Shown: piece by piece, positions 41,539-49,166 of the stretch | Layout of the letters: each line of letters begins with the position of its first letter | How positions within the stretch are numbered: position 1 is the first letter of the stretch | DNA from: Bradyrhizobium sp. STM 3843 | GTDB taxonomy: Bacteria; Pseudomonadota; Alphaproteobacteria; Rhizobiales; Xanthobacteraceae | Reading direction: 5' to 3' | Length of the DNA: 49,166 nucleotides | Assembly (NCBI RefSeq): GCF_000239815.1 | Contig: NZ_CAFK01000054.1 | Location: 1-49,166 of the forward strand | Made by a program: the position numbers and the translations under genes | Notes under the pieces: model-generated | The model's database searches: none | Told to the model about the DNA's origin: nothing | What the model saw: only the letters and a program-made list of their open reading frames with translations

Positions 41539-42500
41539 GGCTTGGTCGGAACCGGCTTGAACCTGGTCGAGATCACGTCCTCGACCGGGACGATATCCTT
41601 CAGCCCGCCGAGCTTGGCGAGGTCGAGCGACAGTTGCACGGCTGCCGTCACATTGTCGGCGCCCATGTTGCCATCGGTTTCGAGCTTCATGATCGTGTTG
41701 TCATATTCCATGCCAGCGATCTCCGGCGGCATCTCATAGAGCTCGGCGATCAGTTTGACCGTGACGTCGCGATTGGCGCGCATGAACGCGACCGCGCCAT
41801 AGAGCGCGTTCAACGCCTTCTGCACCATCTCCGGCTTGGCCTCGGCAAACTTGTCGAGCACGATCCAGCCCGCAGTGAGGTTCGGCGGGACCGCAGTCGC
41901 GTAGTCGAGGATGGTGCGCGCCTCACCGGATTTGGAGATCTGGAAGCTCAGCGGCGAATAGACCACGGCCGCCTCGACGTTGCCGGCCAGCAAATTCGGC
42001 ACCAGGCCGCCACCCCCGACCGGGACGCGGGTGAAGTCGATCTTCCTGTCCTGGATGGTCCACAGCGCCAGCAGGTCAGAGCCAGAGCCGGCGGCCGTGA
42101 TCGCAACTTTCTTGCCGTTGAGATCCTTGACGTCGAGCGTCGACTTGGTAGGGACCATCAATTGCCAGCCAAAATTGCCCATCGAGGCATTGGCCACAAT
42201 CCTCGACATCACACCCTTCTTCCGTCCGGCTGAGACCAGCGACGGCGGATCGAGAATGATGTCGGCGGCACCGGCGGCCATACCCTCAAACGTCTCGGCT
42301 CCGCTTCGGTAGACGGTCAGCTCGGCCTGGATGCCTTCCTTCTCGAACAGCTTCTGCCGCACCGCCGTCTCGGCGATCGTCGTCGGCCAGTAGGTCTTCG
42401 TGGGCAGGCCAACGCGAATGGTTTCGGCCGCGCTCGCAGGCCCAGCAAGAATTGCGGCGACGACGAGTGACATGAGCGCATGACGGCGATTGATTTTCAT
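41535..42500 (-). CDS. ABC transporter periplasmic substrate-binding protein (NMT1/SsuA-like)
   Basis: 321 residues from ATG 42500 (GGAGG upstream). Signal peptide MKINRRHALMSLVVAAILAG ends at ASA. The mature part is the NMT1/THI5/SsuA fold (TIRVGLPTKTYW, LNGKKVAITAAGSGSDLLALW, GNVEAAVVYSPLSFQ). Ligands of this family include sulfonates, nitrate, aromatic acids such as phthalate, and pyrimidines. The cluster has no sulfonate monooxygenase, so an aromatic or N-heterocyclic acid is more likely. Defines the substrate of the whole locus, which is unknown. Confidence 0.92.
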   Translation of the reverse strand: MKINRRHALMSLVVAAILAGPASAAETIRVGLPTKTYWPTTIAETAVRQKLFEKEGIQAELTVYRSGAETFEGMAAGAADIILDPPSLVSAGRKKGVMSRIVANASMGNFGWQLMVPTKSTLDVKDLNGKKVAITAAGSGSDLLALWTIQDRKIDFTRVPVGGGGLVPNLLAGNVEAAVVYSPLSFQISKSGEARTILDYATAVPPNLTAGWIVLDKFAEAKPEMVQKALNALYGAVAFMRANRDVTVKLIAELYEMPPEIAGMEYDNTIMKLETDGNMGADNVTAAVQLSLDLAKLGGLKDIVPVEDVISTRFKPVPTKP

Positions 42501-42519
42501 TGTTCGTTTCCTCCCGGTC

Positions 42520-42543
42520 TTTGCTTCTTGCTTTGCTTCTTGC
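42520..42543. repeat. Two tandem copies of TTTGCTTCTTGC
   Basis: Perfect 12-base direct repeat in the 64-bp gap between the GntR stop and the binding-protein start, directly before the ribosome site. On the minus (coding) strand it is an AG-rich run, GCAAGAAGCAAA twice. May be slippage product or may affect translation of the importer. Confidence 0.6.
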
Positions 42544-42564
42544 TTGCCGGATCTTTCCGGATCC

Positions 42565-43290
42565 TCAGGGTCCGCCGCTGACCTCCGCAATTCGCGACGC
42601 GGCGAGTTCGACAAACTCCTTGGTGATGCCGAAGTGCTTTGACAATGCGCGAACTGCCGCATCCGCATCGCGTTTGATCACGGCAGCCACGATGGCCCTG
42701 TGTTCCGCCTCGACGTCACGCCGCTTTCCGACCGCTCTGCGGAGCGCGAGGCGCCGATACCTCTCGCTTTGCTCGTGCAGCACATCACGGAAGCCGAGCA
42801 GCCATGGCGAGCCACAGGCATTGACGAGTGCACGATGGAAGATGCGGTGGCGGACGACCCACTCCTCGTAATGCACCGTCGGATCGTCCGGATAGTGATA
42901 AGGAACGGCTTTCAGGTCTGCCCAAGCGGACTTCACCGACGCGAGCCAGGCCTCGCCGCCCCGCTCAATCGAGCGGCGAAGCGCGAGACCCTCGATGTCG
43001 ATCCGGGTCTGCGTCACGTCGGCGAGATCAGCGAGCGACACCGGGCTCACCCGGAAACCGCGCTGATCGGACGCCTGCACGAGCCCATCGGCAACCAGTC
43101 GAGAAAGGGACTCGCGCACGGCGGCAAGGCTCACGGAAAACTGCTTGGCCAGCCCCGCAATGTGCAGCTTCTGACCGGGAAGCAGACGTGTCGCCAAGAT
43201 ATCGGCACGCAAGCGTTCATGCAGGGCCGAGGTCAGGCTGCGGGGACCATCGCCGGAGCTTCCGGACATATGAAACTGAAGCGGACCCAT
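42565..43290 (-). CDS. GntR-family regulator (FadR subfamily, FCD domain)
   Basis: 241 residues. N-terminal winged helix (LTSALHERLRADILATRLLPGQKLHIAGLAKQFSVSLAAVRESLSRLVADGLV), then the helical FCD ligand domain with metal-binding-type residues (Asp in RIDIEGLAL, His in RHRIFHRALV, His in EAEHRAIVAAV). Such proteins bind small carboxylic acids and repress catabolic and import operons. Start ATG 43290 has no clear Shine-Dalgarno; ATG 43269 is an alternative. Likely controls both the importer operon and the divergent oxidoreductase genes through the palindrome just upstream. Confidence 0.92.
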   Translation of the reverse strand: MGPLQFHMSGSSGDGPRSLTSALHERLRADILATRLLPGQKLHIAGLAKQFSVSLAAVRESLSRLVADGLVQASDQRGFRVSPVSLADLADVTQTRIDIEGLALRRSIERGGEAWLASVKSAWADLKAVPYHYPDDPTVHYEEWVVRHRIFHRALVNACGSPWLLGFRDVLHEQSERYRRLALRRAVGKRRDVEAEHRAIVAAVIKRDADAAVRALSKHFGITKEFVELAASRIAEVSGGP

Positions 43291-43328
43291 TTTCAGATGA
43301 TCGCAAGAGAGCCCGCCCAGGTCAATAT

Positions 43329-43347
43329 AAAATCGAAAATCGATTTT
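43329..43347. promoter_or_regulatory. Putative GntR operator AAAATCGA-AAA-TCGATTTT
   Basis: Perfect 8-bp arms with a three-base centre, 39 bp upstream of the GntR gene and about 115 bp upstream of the divergent oxidoreductase. Strongly AT-rich for this genome. Size and symmetry fit a FadR-type dimer site. Confidence 0.6.
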
Positions 43348-43380
43348 TTAACCTCAGAAGCCGACGTCGCCGCGAACAGA

Positions 43381-43392
43381 GTTTGATCAAAC
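43381..43392. repeat. Perfect palindrome GTTTGATCAAAC
   Basis: Twelve bases, fully symmetric, 34 bp to the right of the first palindrome and about 70 bp before the oxidoreductase gamma-subunit ATG. A second operator or part of the divergent promoter. Confidence 0.45.
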
Positions 43393-43460
43393 GCAAGGTG
43401 GCTGCCTTGCCACTGCGCCAATCTGTCATTGCACCCGATCACGACGGTCGAAGGACGCCA

Positions 43461-44042
43461 ATGTTTCAGATTCGAATTCACGGTCGCGGCGGACAGGGCG
43501 TAGTCACGGGAGCCGAGATGCTTTCGGTCGCCGCCTTCTGCGAAGGACGCCACGCCCAGGCCTTCCCCAGTTTTGGATCGGAGCGCACCGGCGCGCCGGT
43601 CGTCGCCTTCTGCCGGATTGCCGACCAGGCGATCCGCTTGCGTGAGCCCGTCCTCGAGCCGGATTGCCTGATCGTCCAGGATCCGACCTTGTTCAAGGTG
43701 GTCGATGTGTTCGCCGGCCTGCTTGGCGACGGGTATCTGCTCGTCAACACCAACAAGAGCTTTGCCGAACTTCACCTCGACGCGACCGTCAATCGGCTGC
43801 CCAAGGGACACGCCGTGATCGTGCCGGCAACCGAATTGGCGCTGAAACATGTCGGACGCCCGGTGCCGAATGCCGCCCTGCTCGGCGCCTTTGCCGCCCT
43901 GACCCGGTTCGTCCATATCGACAGCGTCAGGCGCGCGATCGAGGAGGCGTTTCCCGGCAAGGTCGGCGCCGCCAATGTCGGCGCGGCGGTGGAAGCCTAC
44001 GAATTCGTCCTGTCGCAGCAACACGCCGCCAGTGCGGCGTAG
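43461..44042 (+). CDS. 2-oxoacid:acceptor oxidoreductase, gamma subunit
   Basis: 193 residues from ATG 43461 (AAGGA upstream); the longer in-frame extension is only antisense to the regulator. Gamma-domain signature MFQIRIHGRGGQGVVTGAEML, then SFGSERTGAPV, which contacts CoA and the TPP subunits. First of four plus-strand genes that together give gamma, alpha, beta and flavin/ferredoxin subunits. Homologous to PorC/PadE of pyruvate and phenylglyoxylate oxidoreductases. Confidence 0.9.
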   Translation: MFQIRIHGRGGQGVVTGAEMLSVAAFCEGRHAQAFPSFGSERTGAPVVAFCRIADQAIRLREPVLEPDCLIVQDPTLFKVVDVFAGLLGDGYLLVNTNKSFAELHLDATVNRLPKGHAVIVPATELALKHVGRPVPNAALLGAFAALTRFVHIDSVRRAIEEAFPGKVGAANVGAAVEAYEFVLSQQHAASAA

Positions 44043-44054
44043 ACGGAGTCCGCG

Positions 44055-45320
44055 ATGCTCAAGCAAATCGAGGGATCGCACGCGATGGCCGAGGCCATCG
44101 CGCTCTGCAGGCCCGAGGTCGTCTGCGCCTACCCCATCACGCCGCAGACCCATATCGTCGAAGGCCTCGGTGAACTCATCAAGACGGGCAGCTTGGTCGA
44201 TTGTGAATACATCAATGTCGAAAGTGAGTTCGCTGCGCTTTCGGTCGCGATCGGCGCGTCCGCTGCCGGTGCCCGGGCCTATACGGCGACGGCCTCACAA
44301 GGGCTGCTGTTCATGATGGAGGCCGTCTACAATGCCTCTGGCCTTGGCCTGCCGATCGTGATGACCCTTGGCAACCGCGCCATCGGCGCCCCCATCAATA
44401 TCTGGAACGATCATTCCGACGCGATGTCGGCGCGCGATTCCGGCTGGCTGCAGCTGTTTGCCGAAACCAACCAGGAAGCTGTCGATCTACACATCCAGGC
44501 CTTCAGAATCGCCGAAGAGCTGTCAATGCCAGCGATGGTTTGCGTCGACGGCTTCATCCTGACCCATGCGGTGGAACGGATCGACATTCCCGACCAGGCG
44601 ACCGTCGATGCCTATCTGCCGCCCTATGATCCCGTGCAGGTGCTCGATCCCGCAGCTCCGATCTCGATCGGCGCGATGGTCGGGCCCGACGCCTTCACCG
44701 AGGTCCGTTTCCTCGCGCACTACAAACAGACCCAGGCGCTCGGGCTCATTCCCGAATTCGCCCGCGAGTTCGCCGAGAAATTCGGGCGCGAATCCGGCGG
44801 TCTGCTGCGCTGCTATCGCACTGAAGATGCCGAGTTGCTGGTGGTCGCGATGGGGTCGGTCTGCGGCACCATCAAGGACACGATCGATGAGATGCGCGAC
44901 GACGGCATCCGCATCGGGCTCGTAACTATCGTCTCGTTCCGCCCGTTTCCGGTCGAAGCGTTGCGCACCGCGCTTGCGGGCACCAAGGACGTCGTCGTGG
45001 TCGAGAAGAGCGTCGCCGTCGGCATGGGCGGCCAGCTTGCAGACAATGTCGGCGTCGCGTTGCGCAATCTGGCTCGTGCGCCGCGGCTGCATTCGGCCGT
45101 GGCGGGGCTCGGCGGCAGGCCGATCACACGCGCCTCGCTGCATCATCTGTTCCGGCAGGCCACCGTGCAGCCCTGGGAGGGCACACATTTTCTCGACCTC
45201 AACGAGCGCGTGGTGGGCCGCGAGATCCATCGCAAGCGCAAGAGCCGCCGTTCGGGACCGACAGCCGAAAATATTCTGCGCCAGCTCGCCATCGCGTCCG
45301 GCCTGCCGGCCGCCGAGTGA
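44055..45320 (+). CDS. 2-oxoacid:acceptor oxidoreductase, alpha subunit
   Basis: 421 residues. Pyrimidine-binding domain with VCAYPITPQTHIVEGLGELI and the Glu of NVESEFAALSVAIGASAAGARAYTATASQG, then the transketolase C-terminal-like domain (LLVVAMGSVCGTIKDTIDE, VVVVEKSVAVGMGGQL). Twelve bases after the gamma gene. With the beta subunit it makes the TPP site that decarboxylates the 2-oxoacid. The length and separate gamma/alpha genes match phenylglyoxylate dehydrogenase PadG better than fused pyruvate enzymes. Confidence 0.9.
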   Translation: MLKQIEGSHAMAEAIALCRPEVVCAYPITPQTHIVEGLGELIKTGSLVDCEYINVESEFAALSVAIGASAAGARAYTATASQGLLFMMEAVYNASGLGLPIVMTLGNRAIGAPINIWNDHSDAMSARDSGWLQLFAETNQEAVDLHIQAFRIAEELSMPAMVCVDGFILTHAVERIDIPDQATVDAYLPPYDPVQVLDPAAPISIGAMVGPDAFTEVRFLAHYKQTQALGLIPEFAREFAEKFGRESGGLLRCYRTEDAELLVVAMGSVCGTIKDTIDEMRDDGIRIGLVTIVSFRPFPVEALRTALAGTKDVVVVEKSVAVGMGGQLADNVGVALRNLARAPRLHSAVAGLGGRPITRASLHHLFRQATVQPWEGTHFLDLNERVVGREIHRKRKSRRSGPTAENILRQLAIASGLPAAE

Positions 45321-45353
45321 GGTCGCCCCAAAGGTTTAGCCGAGGAACATGTC

Positions 45354-46394
45354 ATGACCAATCCCGTCGCGACACTCGCCCCCGAGGACGCCGTCCAGAA
45401 GCTGAAATATTATCAGAAGGGCACGTTCACCGTCGGAAACCGGCTGGTCGCGGAAGCCGAGCGCTCGGTTCAGGCCTCGCGCGATCGATCCAATGCGTTG
45501 ACCTGCGGACATCGCGCCTGTCAGGGGTGCGGCGAGGCGCTCGGCGCGCGCTACGCCATTGACGCGGCGATGCGTGCCACCAACAACAACCTGATCGCTG
45601 TCAACGCGACCGGGTGCCTGGAAGTTTTCACCACACCTTATCCGGAGACGTCATGGCAATTGCCCTGGCTGCATTCGCTGTTCGGTAACGCGGCCGCGGT
45701 CGCAACCGGCGTCGCGGCGGCGATGCGCGTGAAAAAGCGCAGCGACGTGCGCGTGATCGCGCAGGGTGGCGACGGCGGCACCACCGACATCGGCTTTCAA
45801 TGCCTGTCGGGCATGTTCGAGCGCAACGATGATGTGCTCTACATCTGCTACGACAACGAAGGTTACATGAACACGGGGGTGCAACGCTCCTCCGCGACGC
45901 CGCCGACCGCCCGCACCGCGACGACGCCGGCGGTCGGGCCCGAGCCGGGCAATGTGTTCGGGACCGGCAAATCCGTGCCGCGCATCGCCGTCGCCCACCA
46001 AATTCCCTATGTCGCCACGGCGACGGTCGCCGATCTGCATGATCTCGAGCGCAAGGTCATCAAGGCGATGAGCATTCACGGCGCCCGCTATATCCAGATC
46101 GACGTGCCCTGCCCGCTCGGCTGGGGCGCGGCGTCACAGGATACGATCCGCCTGGCGCGGCTTGCCGTCGAATGCGGCCTCTATCCGATCTTCGAGGCGG
46201 AGCATGGCAAGGTCACGCAGGTGCGAAAGATCCGCCGCCAGGTGCCAGTGGAAGACTATCTGAAGCTGCAACGCCGTTTTGCACACCTTTTCCGAGGCGA
46301 CCGCGAAGACCCCCGCGTGGCGCGACTGCAGGCGATCTGCGACGCCAATATCGCGGAATACGGCTTGGTCAACGCGGCGGCCGACGAAGAGTGA
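45354..46394 (+). CDS. 2-oxoacid:acceptor oxidoreductase, beta (TPP-binding) subunit
   Basis: 346 residues. TPP motif GGDGGTTDIGF with the downstream YDNEGYMNTG, and an N-terminal Cys set CGHRACQGCGEA plus a later Cys (VPCPLGWG) for one [4Fe-4S] cluster. The segment SATPPTARTATTPAVG is the usual substrate loop. Forms the catalytic core with alpha and gamma. Member of the PorB/PadI group; product is an acyl-CoA. The end overlaps a possible GTG start of the next gene. Confidence 0.9.
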   Translation: MTNPVATLAPEDAVQKLKYYQKGTFTVGNRLVAEAERSVQASRDRSNALTCGHRACQGCGEALGARYAIDAAMRATNNNLIAVNATGCLEVFTTPYPETSWQLPWLHSLFGNAAAVATGVAAAMRVKKRSDVRVIAQGGDGGTTDIGFQCLSGMFERNDDVLYICYDNEGYMNTGVQRSSATPPTARTATTPAVGPEPGNVFGTGKSVPRIAVAHQIPYVATATVADLHDLERKVIKAMSIHGARYIQIDVPCPLGWGAASQDTIRLARLAVECGLYPIFEAEHGKVTQVRKIRRQVPVEDYLKLQRRFAHLFRGDREDPRVARLQAICDANIAEYGLVNAAADEE

Positions 46395-46405
46395 GGATCG
46401 CGATC

Positions 46406-48031
46406 ATGGAACATCCCTTTGCCATTACCCTTGATGTCGGCACCTCGCTCATCAATCACACCGGATCCTGGCGCACGCTGCGGCCCGAATATGTGCATCG
46501 GCTGCCGCCCTGCAATCACGCCTGTCCGGCCGGAGAAGACATCCAGGGTTGGCTCGCTTACGCCGAGAGCGGCAACTACGAGGCCGCTTGGCGCGCGCTG
46601 ACGGAGAACAATCCGCTGCCCGCGATCATGGGGCGGGTCTGCTATCACCCGTGCGAAAGCGCCTGCAACCGTGCGGCGCTCGATTCCGCTGTCGGCATCA
46701 ATTCCGTCGAACGCTTCTTGGGCGACCTCGCAATCAAGAACGGCTGGTCGTTCAAGCAGACCGCACAGCCGTCCGGCAAGAAGGTGCTGGTGGTCGGCGC
46801 GGGCCCGTCCGGCCTGTCGGCGGCCTATCATCTGGCGCGGCTCGGCCACAGCGTAACGATCAAGGAGGCCGGTCCGCTGCCGGGCGGCATGATGCGTTTC
46901 GGCATTCCCAAATACCGCCTGCCGCGCGACGTGCTGGATGCGGAAGTCAAGCGCATCACCGACCTAGGCGTCGACATCGAGTACAATGCCAAGGTCACCA
47001 ATATCAGCGAGGCAATGGCCGAGGGCGGGTTCGATGCGGCCTTCCTGGCCGTCGGCGCTCATATCGCCAAGCGCGCCTACATTCCGGCCGGAGAAGCCGC
47101 CAGGATCCTGGACGCAACGCTGGTGCTGCGCTCGATGGAAGGCGAGGACAAGCCGCTGCTCGGCCGGCGCGTCGTGGTCTATGGCGGCGGCAACACTGCG
47201 ATCGACGTCGCGCGCACCGCCAAGCGGCTCGGCGCGGAGGAAGCCATCATCGTCTACCGCCGCACCCGCGAGAAGATGCCGGCCCATGATTTCGAACTGG
47301 AGGAAGCGCTGGACGAAGGCGTGATGATGAAATGGCTGTCGACCATCAAGAATGTCGAGGCCGGATCGATCACGGTCGAAAAGATGCAACTCGACGACAA
47401 AGGCTTTGCGCAGCCGACCGGCGAGTTCGAGACGCTCGAGGCGGATTCCGTCGTGCTCGCGCTCGGTCAGGACGTCGATCTCTCATTGCTGGAAGGCATC
47501 CCCGGCATCGACGTGAAAAATGGCGTGGTCCAGGTCAGCCCCAACATGATGACCGGCGTACCCGGCATCTTTGCCGGCGGCGATATGGTGCCGTCGGAAC
47601 GCACCGTCACGGTGGCGGTTGGGCACGGCAAGAAAGCCGCTCGCAACATCGACGCCTGGCTGCGTGGCGATGCGCATGTGGCGGCGCCGAAACACGAGAT
47701 CGCCACGGCCGACAAGCTCAACACCTGGTATTACGGCGAGGCGCCGAAGACGCTGCAGCCGATCCTGGAGACCGCGCGTCGTACCTCGACCTTCGAGGAG
47801 GTCGTCAAGGGACTGGACGAGAGCAACGCACTCTATGAGGCGCGCCGCTGCCTGAGCTGCGGCAACTGCTTCGAGTGCGACAATTGCTACGGCGTATGCC
47901 CCGACAATGCCGTGATCAAGCTTGGCCCAGGCAACGGCTTTCAGATCAACCTCGATTATTGCAAAGGCTGCGGCATCTGCGCCCAGGAGTGTCCGTGCGG
48001 CGCGATCCGAATGGTCCCGGAAGCGATCTGA
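46406..48031 (+). CDS. GltD-like FAD/NAD(P)H oxidoreductase fused to a 2x[4Fe-4S] ferredoxin
   Basis: 541 residues from ATG 46406; GTG 46391, overlapping the beta-subunit stop as GTGA, would add five residues. N-terminal Fe-S domain as in glutamate synthase small subunit (Cys36, 40, 79, 83, 87), FAD site VVGAGPSGLSAAYH at about 129, NAD(P)H site YGGGNTAIDVA, then a C-terminal ferredoxin with CLSCGNCFECDNCYGVCP and CKGCGICAQECPCGAI. It should pass electrons from the oxidoreductase core to NAD(P)+. In phenylglyoxylate dehydrogenase these are two proteins (PadH and PadF); here they are one chain. Good fit to an oxidoreductase used by an aerobe. Confidence 0.9.
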   Translation: MEHPFAITLDVGTSLINHTGSWRTLRPEYVHRLPPCNHACPAGEDIQGWLAYAESGNYEAAWRALTENNPLPAIMGRVCYHPCESACNRAALDSAVGINSVERFLGDLAIKNGWSFKQTAQPSGKKVLVVGAGPSGLSAAYHLARLGHSVTIKEAGPLPGGMMRFGIPKYRLPRDVLDAEVKRITDLGVDIEYNAKVTNISEAMAEGGFDAAFLAVGAHIAKRAYIPAGEAARILDATLVLRSMEGEDKPLLGRRVVVYGGGNTAIDVARTAKRLGAEEAIIVYRRTREKMPAHDFELEEALDEGVMMKWLSTIKNVEAGSITVEKMQLDDKGFAQPTGEFETLEADSVVLALGQDVDLSLLEGIPGIDVKNGVVQVSPNMMTGVPGIFAGGDMVPSERTVTVAVGHGKKAARNIDAWLRGDAHVAAPKHEIATADKLNTWYYGEAPKTLQPILETARRTSTFEEVVKGLDESNALYEARRCLSCGNCFECDNCYGVCPDNAVIKLGPGNGFQINLDYCKGCGICAQECPCGAIRMVPEAI

Positions 48032-48088
48032 GAGATTGACGATCTCCTGAGTGCTGATTTCGATGTTCTCTGCGAACCTCTGATAGGC

Positions 48089-49033
48089 CTAGCGCCGCCG
48101 CAGGTCAGACGGGCTATGCCCAAATTTCTTCCGAAACACCGTACTGAAGTGCGATGAACTGCTGAATCCGAATCGATAGGCGACTTCGGTGACCGAAAGC
48201 GAACGCAGCTCCGGCCGTGTCAGGACGTCGTAGCATCGGTGCAGACGACGATCCGTGATCCACTCCGAAACCGACATGTCCGTCAGGCGAAAAAGATAAT
48301 GAAGATGCCTCAACGAGACGCCGTTGCTCTTCGCAATCGTCTCGAGCGAAAGATCGGGATCGGTGAGATGCTGCTCGATCCAGGCCTTGACCGAGCGCAG
48401 ACGGCTCTTCTGTGCGGTGGCATCCTCCGAGAGTTCGTCCCTATCACCCATGTCGAGCGCAAGTGCGAGCACATCCATCAGCTCAGTGCCAAGGCGGGAT
48501 CTGACGGTCTCGTCAAGCGATGATCCCTCGGCTGCGATGGTCGCGCAGAATTCTGCGGCAATGCGGCCAAGCCCACGCCCGGTCGGGATGGTCATCGCAA
48601 CGGGAAGCTTGCTCTCGCTGAATCGCGCCGCGAATTCCTTGCGCGGGATCTCCAGATAGAGCGACCGGACCTTCCCCACGCATTCCAGATCATAGGCCTC
48701 GGAGGCCGAGAAGATCGCGCCGACACGGGGATTGGATAGCAGCGTCTGACTTGCCTGGAGGATGTTGACCTTCCCGCGCTGTACGAACTCGACATAGTAA
48801 CAATCCTTGTCGAGCTTCGCGATGTGTCGCTCGCGCCGCGTGATCCTCTGCTCGGACAACAGTACGTCCGTCATCGTCACCGTGCCGAACCGCGCTTCCC
48901 GGATGAAGCCTTCATAGTCGGAGCGCCGTTCTGCGTTGACGTCGACGTGCACATAGACGTCGCAAATGGCATCCTGCCAAGCCGCGTAGCGCTTGGACGG
49001 CTCCAACTCATCCGTCGTGAACACCAGATCCAT
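48089..49033 (-). CDS. AraC-family regulator with AraC-binding-like N-terminal domain
   Basis: 314 residues from ATG 49033. N-terminal sensor domain (about 1-190, with KDCYYVEFVQRGKVNILQ and SLYLEIPRKEFAARF) like FeaR/NahR-type AraC_binding_2 regulators of aromatic catabolism, and a C-terminal double helix-turn-helix (LETIAKSNGVSLRHLHYLFR and VTEVAYRFGFSSSSHFSTVFRKKFG). It converges on the oxidoreductase operon, 57 bases apart. It might activate that operon or genes beyond the window's right edge. Its own promoter region holds a cluster of TTGCG motifs. Confidence 0.93.
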   Translation of the reverse strand: MDLVFTTDELEPSKRYAAWQDAICDVYVHVDVNAERRSDYEGFIREARFGTVTMTDVLLSEQRITRRERHIAKLDKDCYYVEFVQRGKVNILQASQTLLSNPRVGAIFSASEAYDLECVGKVRSLYLEIPRKEFAARFSESKLPVAMTIPTGRGLGRIAAEFCATIAAEGSSLDETVRSRLGTELMDVLALALDMGDRDELSEDATAQKSRLRSVKAWIEQHLTDPDLSLETIAKSNGVSLRHLHYLFRLTDMSVSEWITDRRLHRCYDVLTRPELRSLSVTEVAYRFGFSSSSHFSTVFRKKFGHSPSDLRRR

Positions 49034-49062
49034 TGGTCGCCCTTGCTGCAGGTGCGAGACCC

Positions 49063-49154
49063 TTGCGCGTTGCACAAATCCGCAAGCAATCAAATTCTAG
49101 AGTTCCATCCGCGCTGCGCAAGCGAACTTTGCGCGCAGACGCAAAAGCTTTGCG
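49063..49154. promoter_or_regulatory. Cluster of six TTGCG/CGCAA motifs upstream of the AraC gene
   Basis: TTGCG at 49063, 49129 and 49150; CGCAA at 49081, 49117 and 49140. They pair as three inverted repeats: CTTGCG-N13-CGCAAG, GCGCAA-N7-TTGCGC and CGCAAA-AGC-TTTGCG. Likely regulator sites for the AraC gene and anything divergent to its right. Confidence 0.55.
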
Positions 49155-49166
49155 CTCCCGGGCAAG

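Overview
The window (49,166 bp, high GC) looks like chromosome of an aerobic, metabolically versatile alphaproteobacterium, most likely Bradyrhizobium or a close relative. This rests on gene content (a Rieske dioxygenase / IorAB / paired MarR catabolic cluster, a MimABCD-type propane monooxygenase cluster with its own chaperonin, OpgC) and on the dense ATGA/GTGA gene overlaps; no rRNA or other taxonomic marker is present. I saw no tRNA, rRNA, CRISPR array, transposase or integrase.

Region 1 (1-14657) is an aromatic catabolic cluster. After the end of a LivF-type ABC ATPase come a minus-strand operon (nitrilase, gentisate-dioxygenase-type cupin, fumarylacetoacetate-hydrolase-family enzyme, thioesterase, EthD-like protein), a divergent plus-strand pair iorA/iorB, two overlapping MarR regulators, and a second minus-strand operon (Rieske dioxygenase reductase, alpha and beta subunits, acyl-CoA ligase, SDR). 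The content resembles the iad-type indole-3-acetate degradation loci of Bradyrhizobium and Variovorax; the substrate is inferred. The promoters of iorA and of the dioxygenase operon share a palindrome, TATG-N6-CATA, placed at or beside the -10 box, so both are probably controlled by one of the two MarR proteins.

Region 2 (14747-22007) is seven minus-strand genes: OpgC-like acyltransferase, Met-rich Spy/CpxP-like protein, a three-part protein (periplasmic helical domain, one membrane span, then cytosolic FAD/NAD(P)H reductase and 2Fe-2S ferredoxin), a b-type membrane cytochrome, a seven-haem cytochrome c, a His/Asp/Cys-rich secreted protein and an ECF sigma factor with a Cys-rich tail. Together they read as an NAD(P)H-to-periplasm electron conduit under metal- or redox-sensitive sigma control. 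It is the strongest candidate here for an undescribed system. Next to it is a small secreted protein with two near-identical His-rich 16-residue repeats (22662-22919).

Region 3 (23001-36415) is a soluble diiron (propane 2-monooxygenase type) cluster: mimA-B-C-D, amidohydrolase, DUF59-type Fe-S assembly factor with a Cys-rich tail, GroEL-like chaperonin, three unknown small proteins and an AcoR-type sigma-54 activator. A consensus -24/-12 promoter (35017-35032) with two tandem CGCAAATTGCG palindromes about 100 bp upstream gives a complete control circuit. A zinc alcohol dehydrogenase precedes the promoter.

Region 4 (36560-49033) is a second catabolic locus: an ABC importer with GntR regulator, polysaccharide-deacetylase-fold hydrolase, FAH-family enzyme and MetE-C-terminal-type zinc transferase on the minus strand; divergently, a four-gene 2-oxoacid oxidoreductase whose last subunit fuses a GltD-like flavoprotein to a 2x[4Fe-4S] ferredoxin (phenylglyoxylate-dehydrogenase-like). 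An AraC regulator faces it from the right edge. The substrate is unknown.
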